Assembly: GCF_932526225.1 (NCBI RefSeq)
Contig: NC_064047.1
Location: forward strand, 6,509,501-6,573,500
DNA length: 64,000 nt
Direction: 5' to 3'
Origin: Nematostella vectensis
Taxonomy: Eukaryota; Cnidaria; Anthozoa; Actiniaria; Edwardsiidae
Shown one piece after another: positions 1-11,839 of the stretch; position 1 is the stretch's first letter, and each line of letters begins with the position of its first letter. The notes below the pieces were generated by a model. It saw nothing but the letters and a program-made list of their open reading frames with translations. It had not been told where the DNA came from and did not search any database. Made by a program: the position numbers and the translations under genes.

Positions 1-205
1 TACATACCCCCTACATCCACCCCTACATGTGTGCAAATAATATGGGCAATGAGTAAATACCCCCTACATCCACCCCTACATGTGTGCTAATAATATGGAC
101 AATGAGTAAATACCCCCTACATCCACCCCTACATGTGTGCTAATAATATGGGCAATGAGTAAATACCCCCTACATCCACCCCTACATGTGTGCTAATAAT
201 ATGGA
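1..205. repeat. 53-bp minisatellite, about 4 copies, continues off the left edge
   Basis: A C-rich motif (CCCCCTACATCCACCCC) alternates with TACATGTGTGCTAATAAT. TACATGTGTG recurs at 24, 77, 130 and 183, exactly 53 bp apart, with only one or two substitutions (GCAAAT/GCTAAT, GGGC/GGAC). It probably lies in an intron of the NT5DC1-like gene. From 206 to 1353 I see no exon I can support; the stretch is AT-rich with no recognised element. Confidence 0.9.
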
Positions 206-1353
206 ATTTTCTAAGTTTACCTTTATTTCTCCATAAAGGGGATTTTGAAGGGGATGTTTTGAAACTCTATTTTATGAAATTTAATAAAATTGATCTCCCT
301 CACTATCTCATGTATTCCCCTCCCCATAACTATTCACCTGATAAGGGGATTCTCTAAATTTAGATTTTCTGTTGCTGTGGATAGGATTTGTTATTGTAAA
401 TTTTAACCAAATTGACTAAAATGACTAAAACTATCCCCACTAACTTGTCTTTAAATTGAGTCCTTCTAGTATATATACTACTTTTGAGAAATGTCTTTTC
501 AATGGATAACTTGTCCTTTTTTCTAACTCAAACTGGTTTCCGTCTAGTTTTTGTTCATAGCCATTTGGTCATACATATTTTATAACTGGAAAATGAAAAA
601 CTCAAGGTGCATGCATGTGTGACTGAAAACAGGCATTAAAGGGCTTTAAGGGTCTACTGACATTAGTGTTGCTCAGTAACGAGGTTGCTACTGTGGTGGC
701 GTTGAGCGTGCGCATATACATAACACAGAATTCGTCATTCACAAGCTTTCCTGAAGTAAATGAAACAAAAATATGCGTTTCAAGTTCCCAAAAATTGATT
801 TGATCTCAGACTTTTCGGGCGATGATATTTTCCATATTTTGTAAAAACAAAGATTCAGCGAAGATTTAGTCAGGCCAACCTTTTTGAAGCCAAAGTTTTT
901 TATTTTCACCACCTGCGCGCACTGCAAACACCAGTTACAAACCCTAGCACACGCACTGAAAATCTTATTTCAAAGTAGCATGCGCTGTATCAAAATTTTA
1001 AAATGCTTTTTCAATTTTTGTTTTCGTGAAATTTTACGTGAAATTTCTGCTTTTATCTGTATCTATGACATCACTTTATTACGTCACAGGGTAACGTCAT
1101 CATCATTGTCAGCACAATTTTTTTGGTCAACTTGGCAAATATCAGACCCTTATGACTTTCTACAAGGATTTTATACTATATTCATTTTTCCTTAGCAACA
1201 GATGTCAGTACACCCTTAACCATAATATGCAGATTGAAAAACTTTTCATCCTGTCTCAGGTTTAACCATAATATGCAGGTTGATATAGAGATACGTAATA
1301 TTTGATATTCTTGTTTTATCTATTGACTGCTTATTGACTTTTGTTTCTTTCAG

Positions 1354-4300
1354 TAAATTTTAGGACCTTTGAAAATTTTTTTGATATCCCTGGATCCCTG
1401 ATAGCTGCCAGACTTGTTGACATTATTGACAAGAAGGTGAACACCAATTATGATGTCTTGCTCTGCTCATTTTTTTTTTTTTTTTGTTCCATTATTTCTG
1501 AGACCAAGATGTTTTTGTTGTTGTTGTTGTTATTTAGCATGGGAGACCCACTAAGTACACTTTCTGGCCAGACGTTATGTCAGGGTTTATTCTTAACTTC
1601 AGCCCATCTTCATTTTCTGGTAATTATGAATATTATTAACTACAACAATGAATTTTGAACCTTAAGTAAATTAATCTTACAACACTTGCAAAAAGTCAGG
1701 GGAAAAGCATTTCCTTTTGAGGTAGTTTTTGTAGTCCTTCAATCAAAGTATACTTTTTGGTCATGTGAGGGTTTCGAGTTCAAAATTGGAATACAAGTGT
1801 CAGAGTTGTTAAGAAATATACTATCGCATTGTATGCTGTTCCAACTACTGCTTCATTTTTTTCAGAAAAGAAAGGAAAGTATTTCCCAACAATCACCCAA
1901 AATCCAAGCAACTTCATCAAGTTGTGTTCGCCTGAAGTTCTCAAGTGGATAAAAAGCCTCAGCACTGAAAGAAGGAAGGTCTTCCTCCTGACAAATTCTT
2001 ATATTGATTATGCTGGCTTTCTACTGGAGTATGCAGCTGGGTAAGTAAACAAGCCTGCTAGCTGTTGTTGTTGATGTTTTTTTTTTTTTTTGGGGGGGGG
2101 GGGGAGGGGAGGAAAATTGGAAATGAACTGTTATTTTGAATTTTCTTGCAAAAAGACCGTTTCATTGTCAAATGAAAACAATAACAAAGAGTGGCTTATC
2201 GACATCATTCAAATTCATATAAAAGTGTCAGCGAGCGAAAGGATCCGATTTAACTAACAATCCGGTACACTGCTAGCAGGGCTTTTCCTGTTTGTTTCTA
2301 TCTGTTCACTTACCTGTGTCGCGTCTCTGTTCTTTTGTGTTAAACAAACGAGAACGCGAAAGAACAGACTCGCGACACGGATAAGTGAACTCATAAAAAA
2401 GCTCTGCTAGGGGTAACAATGCGGTCATTTATATTTGTCAAACAAATATATTTGTGTAGTGTAATTATATCATAGTGCTGAATATAATTCACTTTGCGAA
2501 ACCTCAAATGAAAGCAATTCGAGATGGGCAAACAAGATGCTAAGTTCTCACATATTGTAGCCTGCTAGCGCCGGCTCTCATTGTAGGTTATTCGGAAATG
2601 TTTTATTTTCGAATATTGGGAACCCTGTGTGCGCGCGAAGGCCGAGGTGCGCACAGGGTTCCCAATATTCGAAAATAAAACATTTCCGAATAACCCACAA
2701 TGTAAGCTGGCTAGCAGGCTACACGTATTGAGAGAAGGTACTTAGGGACTAGGGGCATCTGACATACAGTAGTCTGCTTAGCAGCCACGCCTAGTGTCAC
2801 GCACACAAAGAGCGTCTGCTAAGCAGATTACATCTGACGGGAGAGGTGACATTTATATTCTGCTCGATTATCTGTTAGCGGTTAGTTGACGTAAAAAAGG
2901 CAATCAAAAGCTAATGCCCTTTTGATACCATCGATCGAATTAGTCATCTTTTGTGATTTCTATGCAACCAGCCCCTACAAATCAACAGCTAAAGATTACA
3001 GTGATTTAATGTTTTACTTGCCATCATACAAAGCTAGACAAAACAGAAATCACGAGCCCATGATTGCTTAAAAACACACAAACATCATTTGACTTTGCAA
3101 TATAATGAATAATCAAACCCAAATACAAATCACCGACTGAAATCAGAGTGTTTCGTCAGTACACAATAGTTGTATTTGAGAGATGCTTGGTTTACTGTGT
3201 TCGTGACTACTTGCCTATATCTTGCAAACAAATCAACACAAGCAATGGGACTATGATAAACGTTTTATTGTAAAATCCCCTATATGGTATAATAAGGTAA
3301 ACCCTAATAAAAAATAGAATGAAATTTTCCATGCCCTTCCCCCCCCCCCCCCCCCCCCCTGCAAAGGAATGAACGGTAAACAACAAATTCAAGGAGCACG
3401 AGCAAGAGATCAGCTGCAAGCTGGTAAGAAAGTGGAAGAAATTGGCTAAAAAGGCACGCGGGAATTTCTCGAGAACCCCCCCTCCTTCAGGATAATAAAT
3501 GAACTTTCCGTAAGATGTGTAAAGCAGTCTATTTTCTACAGTCTATTCTCTAACCCTTGAATCATATGTTACCAAAACACTGGCTAATGTCTGGTCTGCT
3601 TCAACATTTCTGTTTTTTTTTCTTTCTTTTGCATACAAATTAGAAACAGAGTGCGGCTGGAGTTTTTAAGAGCGCTGTTTTCTCTGTCCCACATGGTCAC
3701 CTAATTTCCTAAATCTCACTGGATATATCACCCGAATACCGAGGATAATACCTATTTTAAAAACCAAGCCAGCTTCTCTACTGACTATTGTGTTATGCAG
3801 CAGCTTTATGCATGAGTTTGCACAGGGCTGTATACCATATATACCCCATATCGTTTGTTTGATAACATGAAATCTTTATTGGACCATTGACTTTGTTTTG
3901 AATAGTACAAGCAAAACACATCTATGGAATGTCTTGCTCGGCTTGCAAACATATTATTTTGGTCGTGGGTAAATACTTGATTGTTATTTTTCGCGCATGC
4001 ATGCAATAAATCCTGGACCCTCTTTCATGCGAGCCAGAATGTCTAGCGTAAAGAGAGTCCCAGGTCTGGACTAATGTAGATTGTGTTTGCAAATTCGCGA
4101 AAAGTCGCTTGAAAATATAGCCAAAAGTTGCTCTAAAGTTTCTATTTTGGGGTCCTGTGGCCTATTGGGGGTCCTGTGGCGATACTCGAGAATGCATGCC
4201 CCCCTTCATGACAATTAATCTTGCCCCCCATAGAAAGTCATAGCTATTTTAGTTGTTTTTCTGACACTTAGAGAAGCGAGGGGAATGCTAAGAGCCTCTT

Positions 4301-7300
4301 ATCACTACGAGTAATTTATTAGCTCCTCTCGTGGGAACTAGCATCCTGTTACCTCTTTAGGAAATATAGGAAATATAGGAGTACTTAAAGTGCAAGTGAA
4401 GCGTGTCAAACGTCATATCGCTAAGAATTTGAAGACGTATTTATTGCGTTGATTTGATATTCGTGAAGTTTTAGATCGACAAGTCTTTGCAGACATATTG
4501 ATCTGCAGTCCTAATCACGTATATCCATACTTAAAATTGATTATTAATTACGCCCGGAATTTTTATAAGCATATCAAACCAAGCTGAGAAAGCGTTCTAA
4601 TAAGGAAGGCTTTTGCCATAATGGCGGCAGTTTACGGCTCTTTCGACTTCGTCAATATCTCGACAAATCAGCAAATGATCGACCTTTTTGCCCATCTTCA
4701 TCCACACCGGCCGGTTCTTTACACCTTGGTGATCAGTCTAGGTATCCTTTGGCCTGTTGTTATTGTTGGAAATGTCGCCGTGCTCTACGCCATTTGGAAA
4801 GATCCATTGAAACTTCTCCGTCCCTCGCCAACCATCACTATAATCGGTAGTATGGCGGTGTGTGATCTTATGGTCGGTATTGGGTACATTCCCTCGTATA
4901 TGTACTGGTTTATCTGGCGTGGACTTTTGGAAAAGCAAGGCGACAACAATCTCATTGATCAGTTACACGTCTTCTTCGATTGCATGAATTATATCTCCCT
5001 TTATCATGTCCTTTATTTGACGTGTGATAGATTCATCGCTGTTCATAAACCACTACATCACTCATCAATCATCACAAGGAAAAGGTGCATTACTGCAATC
5101 GTCCCAACATGGATTACATGGGCTGCCATAGGCATACTAAGCACTTTTTACACTTCAGCAGTCTATGCAGGAGTCATATTTATCTGCGTCATAGTGGCTA
5201 TTTTATTGATATTTATCCTTTCGGGGTATATTCTTCACTCCATTAAAAGACACTCCAAAATAATAACAGATGAATCAGCGAATAACAGTCTTAGAGATGC
5301 TATAAACGCAAGAGAGCGAAAGACTACGAAGTTAATCGCCATAGTGGTCGGTATATTTCTTGTCAGCTTTTTACCCTGGTTCATCTCAGGTATTCTCTTA
5401 CTTCTCTGCTCTCCTTGCTATCCAAATGCTTCAATTCTCATATCTATCACGTTCTTGTCTGCCAATCTACTTACTGCTAATTCAGGCATAAATGTCTACC
5501 TCTATGCGTTTAGGCTAGAAAGATTTAAGAAGACGTTCGCTTTGTGGTGTCGCAAGAGTCGCGAAGCAGAGGTGTTGCCAAGAGTTGAGCAAGAGGACGT
5601 CTTCAACACCAAACTGTAGCGTCTACTATACAGCTTTTCATCAAGTTGGACAAGCAAGGGAGGAAATTGATAAAAAAGAAGGAATGTTCCTTTTTTGTTT
5701 CTCACATATGTAAAAGTAGTGCATAAAAGTAAAATTTCACGATTTGATAATAGAGTTTTTAAGCGTAATGTAGAGTTTAGAATGTTGACTTTATCTAACC
5801 CCTAACTATATGATTGGGGATCAAAATATTGTAAAACAGTGATTCAGAAACAGAAAAATCGCCCTAACCCTGACCCAACTTGTAAAGCAGAAAAAGATGA
5901 GGAAACTATATTCAAACAAAGAAATAACAAGAAAAAATAAATTAGTCCTTGTGAGTATAAAAAGGAAATCTCGCGTATTTCTGTCGAAGAAAGTGCAGAC
6001 AAAATTAAAATGGAAAACAATTTTTGAAGCGAGAGGAAAAGCGGGCGTTTAATTTGAATTTATATGAGATGAGAACAAGCAAAACCGCTGAGAGCTTTGA
6101 TTAAAAGGAGGTAATTACCGAAGAAAATGGTCTCAGTTTTCAATTCCTATCAAATTTAAACACTTAAGTCACCAAGATTACACTTAGAAATTGAATAAAG
6201 ATATTAGGATAAGCAAGTGTAAAGAAATGGAATAAAAAAAGAACTATTATATTAATTAGCAACATAACAACCTGCAAGGAACTCTTAACTAGGAACACCA
6301 TATTTGGTAGTGAGGCGCGCGGGTGTTCATCCGGTACCTAAAGGATATTAGTCCACGAATCGATGTTGGTAGAAGAAATGTATAGCGAATCACCCTCCCC
6401 CTGAAAAAGAAATTGAAACGCTATCAAAATTAATCGTTTCTCGGATTGCGTGTATTACCCAAATAATCCCAACAAGTGAGAGGTTGCACTAGTCTTCCTC
6501 GAATGCTCGCCTTCCAAGGCAAAATGCTTTAGTGCTGTTTTTTTAATTAACTTAAATCCCAGTGCTTTATTCACAAGTACCATGTTCTCTTTAAACTTTA
6601 ATTCTAGTGCGCGCCTTGTTAAGCTGACCTCTACACCCAGCGTTCACACCAGGAGAAAATACCTTTTGAGCGTTTTGGGCCCCCTCTGGCTACGCCGCTG
6701 GAATACCCTGACCTGCACATCACATGATGATGATGAAGGGGGGGGGGGTATCGCAAGGTCCAATCGGCAAATACTTTTGCATATGACATCTATATAACTG
6801 CGCAACCCCCTCAGTTAATCCCGAGTACGCGTTTGATACTAATGGAGTTGCCGTTTGATGCTAATGGAATTGCCGTTTGATGCTAATGGAATTGCCTTAT
6901 CAAGCGGTTATCCTTAGAGCGGCCCGCCACTGTACTAATCCATTTTCTTTATTAGAAATCAATGGAAAGACTTGTTTGATGTGGTCGTATGCAAAGCTTC
7001 AAAACCAGGCAAGCCAGTCATTCCATGCACTTTTTGCCTATCAGCATTGTTACAGTGCGACGCGCGCTACCGTGGCCACTAAGGATGCGAGTATACATGC
7101 TACCTGATTGCCGTCAACGTCACTAGCCAACCAGTTTGACAAAGACATGCTCAAGTGTACATCAGGGCAAGACAAAAGCCCTCCTAGTTATGAATTTCTT
7201 GTCAATCAAAACAGCGGTTCTTGCATGCTGATTGGATAACTTTCTTTAAACTTTGTCTTGATGACCACTGTAGCGGGCGTCGCACAATAACCGTGTTCGT

Positions 7301-10300
7301 TACTTGCAGGTTTCTTCGTACCATATGATTCTGGAATGATTACGCCGTTTTATGAAATTGGTAAGTGATACTGTTGTTTTTAGGAAAAAGGACCTGGCCC
7401 TCTAGCTTAAAGGGACCGTATCACGCGCCATGCCCGCATGCGTTAAAGCCGCATTGTCACCAGTTTACTTCCGGTCGATTACGTAACAATCTCCGACGAT
7501 TTTTAACGGAAAACGCGAAAAATATTGAAAGCAGTGTGTTTATTGGAAGTTTCTTTGAGGATGTGATTGATAATTTAGAGCGGATGGCCTATTAAATATC
7601 TCGGATCTTAATAGATTCTTTTGTCTTTTAACGGTTAAGGTTTCCGTCGGATCTCCGGAAGTAAACTGGTGACAATGCGGCCGGGTTACCCTAGGCCTAG
7701 TTTTCGCGTTTAAGGATGTTAAAGGCCTAATCCCTTATCGCACTTTATTAACCTGTATTTGGGGGAATAGCCGGGATCTTTAGGACGAAGATGAAGATGA
7801 AGACGAAGGCGAGGCTATTATTTTCAAGCTTTAATCGTTCACAGTCGCAACCGCAGAACAACAACCACACACCCAACATAAAGTACCAGGCTATCTACAT
7901 TTATACGCTAGGACCAAACAGCAATCCATGTGGTTGTCCCACATGAGAGGAAATAAATGTAAAGCAATTCAAGAGGGAACGGGTAGAATTTGATACATTC
8001 GGCAAAACGAACCAATCAGTCAAAAGCGTGAGGGCGTGGGAAATCACAGAGTTGGTCTCTCGTCCCTGTGTATTTACAAAATAATCAATTAAGTCAAGGT
8101 AACTCTAAGATAACACTAATGATTAAGCAATTTTTAAAACTTAACTGCGCATGCTCAAAGAGTGTGTGACAACATTTCCTTTAAATGAAATAACGATAAA
8201 AACAAATGATATGTCTAAACCAAGGGGTGATAATGATATGTGTTTTCGAAGAACATTCTGGAGTTTCAGCTTACCAACTAAAATGTCCGAAACGAAAAGA
8301 AGGAAACCACGATTTTGCCACGTATTAGAAACTGGACACTCCCTGGATTTAGACGCACCAAAAGGTCATCGAAGCGGAGGGTCCACGGGCGTGCTAAAAT
8401 CTAGACTAAGGAAACTACAATTGTAAACAAAATATAAATCATCCTTAAAAAATAAAATAAAAACTTAAGAACTTCCGTTTTTCATGATAGGAACTTACAC
8501 ATATTTCAAATAAGGTTGCATTTAAATATCCATGTGTAAAGCGCTTAGACATTTACATACACTACATCTCTTAAACTCATCCTTAATCTCTCTTTCGTAC
8601 AGAGGATGGTAAGGAAATTCGGGCTGTCGACGAGCTTCACCTCGGAGGAATCTACTCTCAGGGAAACAACAAGACTTTCATGCAGCACATTCGAAAATGG
8701 ATCGGCAAAGCTAACCCAAGGGTGTGTGGTATTAGAGCACTTGCGAACATAGCCTGCAAGCGGGCTCTCTCCAGTTGATTCATTCGAAAATTACTGCTCT
8801 CCGAATTACGGGATTTCTAGCAGTTCAGAGCGTGTAGTGGCAAACACGAGCCGACAAGGTTTAGCGAAATATTTACTCGGATTTGCTCTCCAGGGGAAAA
8901 AATATATTAGTTTTGTGCAAGAGAGTATAATGTCATATATATAATTTCACACTTTCTTTGCTGTGGGTGATTGGTTGTGTGATTGAGTTGAGGTAGGGAT
9001 AAGTTGTGCCAAAATCTGTGGCATTTCGGGAAAGAACAATTTAAATTATAAAGCACGCGTTGTTTTTCTTCAGGTGACGATTAAGCCTTATACGACCACT
9101 AGAACTTGTTGTACCAAGGTTGCCGCCCAACATTCTTTTATTACATCCTCAGGTTCTTTATTTTGGCGACAGCGCCAAATCAGACATCTACCCAACGTTC
9201 ATGCTGGCTAGGTGGGAGTCTGCCGCTGTCCTGGAGGAGATGGAGACAGAGGGAATGGTTACGTTACACCCGCCACAGGTAGCCCAGCCCTCTTGTTCAT
9301 GGTATAGATTAGTTTTTTACTAACAAGGGAAGGAAAAGTGACTTTATAGATGCCACAGATAGTCCAACCTCTCTTATTCATGTAGTAGTTCTTCGCTAAA
9401 AAGAGGGAGGGATGAGTGGCCTTATACACTTATTTCAATAAAATCTGACTAAGAAAATGGAACAATGTTTGACTGACAATGTTGTTTTCTTGTGTTAAAA
9501 ATGCTTGCATTCACTACATGGGCCTCATTGGAAACCTAGATAGCCTTCTAAGAATGCCATAAACAGATACAAGGCTTGTATTTTCTAACCAGTAGTGTAA
9601 GGCATTTGTCATTTTCCATTTTTAAACTAAAGGAAGAGGCCCATATAGCAGCAAAATATTGCTTTATTGGGCTAAGTTCAAACGTCGTATAATCCATGAG
9701 CCGTATTCAATGCAAATGCGTGCAAATGAAGATGAAACAATCGGCTTGATTCATTTGCATGCATTTGCATTGAATACGGCTCATGGATAATACGATGTTT
9801 GGACTAAGCCTAATAAAGAAATCTTTTGCTGTTATATGATCTAAAAATCTGGTGAAATCTCAGCCTGGACGTTCTTATTTAAAAGATTCTTATCAAAACA
9901 GAGGGTATTTCTAGATCCTTTCTAGATCCTTCTAGATAACATCTCCTCTGTCACTTCATTCGCTTCTCATCTTTATTGAGATCCGTTGACTAGAGAATGA
10001 TCCGCCCTAACACACTTGTTCTGAAACATCAATAGGGCTACGAGGAGAATGGAGAACCCAAAAGAAAAAGAGCGAAGCTAGTGGTGAGTATCGTTTAGCC
10101 AGAGGCGAGTTTAAGCCTATCGCTTTTGTAGGGAAACACACAATGGAGAGCTTAGGAAGGACGTTAACATTAATAGAGTTTAACTACGTTACCTCGAAAT
10201 CGGAAACAACTCCAGCTAGCGGGGAGATCGAGTTATCTGAATTTGAGTGGTCAGGGTTATTTGTAAGGTGTAAGACAAACGCCGACTATGTTGGTATTGT

Positions 10301-11470
10301 TTACACCGTTGCCTTTCTTCTCAATGGATATTTGACACAAATAAAGCCGCTTACTGGCCTCTAGGCTGCGTAACCAGCATTCCTATGGGTAGAGGGCTTC
10401 ATCGGACAGGCGCGATCCAACTCTTCGCTCTGTCTAACTTGCCGCTAAAAACTTGTACAACAGTTGGCAGAGCGTCACTCTAGGGTCTGTGCCTCTCACC
10501 ACTGGGTTCCGGGTTTGACTCCCGGTTCTTCTTGCCTTCGACTCGACCACGGTGGAGCTCTGGTAATCCATCATTTCAGCTGTAGTAAGAGTGGTTAGCC
10601 TCTGAAATTTATTTAAACTGCCCTCATATAATCACCTCTTCTTTTCTTCAGGACATTGAAATCGAAGAGGGTAAAGACGAAGTTTTACTCTCTAGGCAAT
10701 GGGGGTCCCTCTTCACTGACGATGGGATTGGCCCGGATGTAGATGGAAATTCCCCGGATGCTACTAAAGAGCCCTCAAATAATAAAAAGTCCCTGTATGT
10801 GGAAAACAAGTTGTCGGATGAATGTAACGGTATCCCGGGTCAAGAACAGTTCGCTGCCAAAGCAAATGATCCGAAAACAAAAACCATAGCGCCGGATATT
10901 TTGGATGCGGCGGTAGTCCATATGAAACACACGGAAGCCGCAATGAGGGAGTTTGAGGCGATCGACTCCACTGAAGTGCGAGAGATGAACACCTTCTGGG
11001 GGGACATGTTCCGTAGATGCAGCACTATCGCCATCCCTACACTTGATTTCATTGCAAGTAAGTATCCACAGTATGCCCAACCCCGAACGTTTCAGAGTAG
11101 TAAGTCACCGACCACGGTGGATCAATTAATTTCAAATCGGCATCCTTAGCTCTGGAAAGAGATCACTAGATCCATCTAGAAACGTTTTCTATCCAAATGC
11201 ACACATAAAATTAACCATCTTCCAACTACCAACAAAGTTGTAAACCGAAGGCGTAATCCACTCGTCATGAGCAGGATGGGGTCCGGACGCCCCCCCCCCC
11301 CCTCTCTTGGGACACGCGCCTGGATTGAGTGGCCTAAATGTGTATTAAATAATGTGCAACGCGCATGTCTTTCTTTTATAGGTTTACCCGCTGACCATGA
11401 GTTTGGCACGTTTGACGCGGTGCACTCTGGGTTCTATCCTGGAGTACCCAAGTCTCTTCACAAGAACTAA
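1354..11470 (+). CDS. NT5DC1: NT5DC1-like HAD-family 5'-nucleotidase domain protein, 3' part (10 exons)
   Basis: Exons read: 1354-1436, 1538-1619, 1866-2040, 6956-7008, 7310-7360, 8603-8721, 9153-9278, 10036-10083, 10652-11057, 11382-11470 (stop TAA). All phases join into 409 codons plus stop; the N-terminus lies left of the window. The order of conserved blocks matches NT5DC1 of the IMP-GMP-type 5'-nucleotidase family. FENFFDIPGSL is followed by KGKYFP, then VFLLTNS (HAD motif II, Thr/Ser), KDLFDVVVCKASKPGFF (motif III Lys region), YSQGNN and VLYFGDSAKSD (motif IV acidic pair). The nucleophile DxDxT block would be upstream and is not seen. The family is a predicted phosphohydrolase; its substrate is not established here. 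The 7008 donor is GC, not GT. An acidic variable linker (10652-10960) precedes the conserved tail. The intron 2041-6955 contains an intronless GPCR. Confidence 0.9.
2270..2415. repeat. Foldback/MITE-like inverted repeat
   Basis: Arms of about 32 bp pair almost perfectly around a short TGTTAAACAAACG-type loop: GTTCACTTACCTGTGTCGCG on the left against its complement near 2375-2395. Outer flanks GCTAGCAGGGCTTTT and AAAAGCTCTGCTAG extend the symmetry. It is intronic in NT5DC1. Confidence 0.8.
2557..2722. repeat. Near-perfect palindromic element (arms about 75 bp)
   Basis: The left arm runs from GTAGCCTGCTAGC to GGGAACCCTGTGTGCGC. The right arm is its complement with very few mismatches, ending GCTAGCAGGCTAC. 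The central spacer is only about 15-18 bp. As RNA it would form one long hairpin. A smaller inverted pair (TCTGCTTAGCAG / CTGCTAAGCAGA) follows at about 2776-2826. The rest of the intron to 4620 holds a C19-20 tract at about 3340 and nothing else I recognise. Confidence 0.9.
4621..5619 (+). CDS. Intronless class A (rhodopsin-like) G-protein-coupled receptor, orphan
   Basis: The 332-residue frame has seven hydrophobic segments. TM1 (about 33-60) contains GNVAVLYAIW. TM2 (73-98) contains AVCDLMVG with the conserved Asp. TM3 ends CDRFIAVHKP (DRY variant DRF). TM4 has a Trp. TM5 and TM6 carry FLVSFLPWFISG (the 6.50 Pro is kept, the usual Cys-Trp is absent). TM7 carries NSGINVYLY in place of NPxxY. 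The N-terminus has an N-glycosylation sequon (NIS), and extracellular loop 2 is very short. A basic C-tail follows. It is a complete single exon with start ATAATGGCGG and candidate polyA signal AATAAA at 5936. It sits in the same orientation inside an intron of the NT5DC1-like gene, as retro-derived or expanded cnidarian GPCRs often do. The ligand is unknown; resemblance is to broad amine/melanocortin/adenosine-type groups only. Confidence 0.9.
   Translation: MAAVYGSFDFVNISTNQQMIDLFAHLHPHRPVLYTLVISLGILWPVVIVGNVAVLYAIWKDPLKLLRPSPTITIIGSMAVCDLMVGIGYIPSYMYWFIWRGLLEKQGDNNLIDQLHVFFDCMNYISLYHVLYLTCDRFIAVHKPLHHSSIITRKRCITAIVPTWITWAAIGILSTFYTSAVYAGVIFICVIVAILLIFILSGYILHSIKRHSKIITDESANNSLRDAINARERKTTKLIAIVVGIFLVSFLPWFISGILLLLCSPCYPNASILISITFLSANLLTANSGINVYLYAFRLERFKKTFALWCRKSREAEVLPRVEQEDVFNTKL
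7446..7682. mobile_element. MITE, family A copy 1
   Basis: Terminal inverted repeats are GCCGCATTGTCACCAG continuing TTTACTTCCGG on the left, and the exact complement on the right. The interior has GAAAGCAGTGTGTTTATTGG and TTTCTTTGAGGATGTGATTG, which recur in the copies at 57.5 kb (inverted) and 26.3 kb (decayed). No coding capacity. It lies in an intron. Confidence 0.9.
9644..9836. repeat. Long foldback element (arms about 85 bp)
   Basis: The left arm ATAGCAGCAAAATATTGC ... CCATGAGCCGTATTCAATGC mirrors the right arm GCATTGAATACGGCTCATGG ... AAATCTTTTGCTGTTAT, with a central loop of about 18 bp. A dispersed repeat, GAAATCTCAGCCTGGACGTT, follows at about 9850-9910. A related copy (GAAATCTCAGGCTGGACGTT) is at about 54772, so this sequence is a separate repeat family. 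Confidence 0.85.
10440..10560 (+). mobile_element. tRNA-derived SINE, head fragment (copy 1)
   Basis: Contains an A-box-like GTTGGCAGAGCG and a B-box-like GGGTTTGACTCCC about 50 bp downstream, as in the copy at 57.77 kb, where the body is also present. It lies in an intron of NT5DC1. It does not fold as a complete tRNA (no matching acceptor stem), so it is a SINE remnant rather than a tRNA gene. Confidence 0.65.
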
Positions 11471-11839
11471 ACTCTCTCAATCACCTGTTGGGATCCCTGT
11501 GGGCTTTGGGTTTCGCGTCATTATGAATCTTGCTGAAAAAAAAAAATGACTAAGACTAAACTTCTTTTTATCTATTTTGAATATTTATTTATTTTTTTTT
11601 AAGTGTAAAAATTTGTCAGATTGTCCTGACCTTCTAGCCATGAAATCGAAATGTACATATTTATGCCAATAATACAATAAATAATTTCCCAAATTCCTCT
11701 TGTGGAAATGGTATTTGATTTTAATAAAAATTCACTTATACCAGTTAAAAATATAATTAACATTAACCACGAAGATGTCTCGACTATATATCGGAGTACG
11801 TCGCTGTATTCTCGGCTAGTCGTCGACAGTAGCTCGGTC
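11471..11839. other. Convergent 3' UTRs of NT5DC1 and AFG1L with crossing polyA signals
   Basis: Only 369 bp separate the two stop codons. A plus-strand AATAAA lies at 11676-11681. Minus-strand AATAAA (TTTATT on +) lies at 11584-11589 and 11588-11593. If these are used, the two mRNAs overlap tail to tail by roughly 100 bp. Confidence 0.6.

Noticed and set aside
10459-10532. tRNA gene
   Set aside because: A and B boxes are present but there is no paired acceptor stem, and related copies with a SINE body exist. The same applies to 57770-57845.
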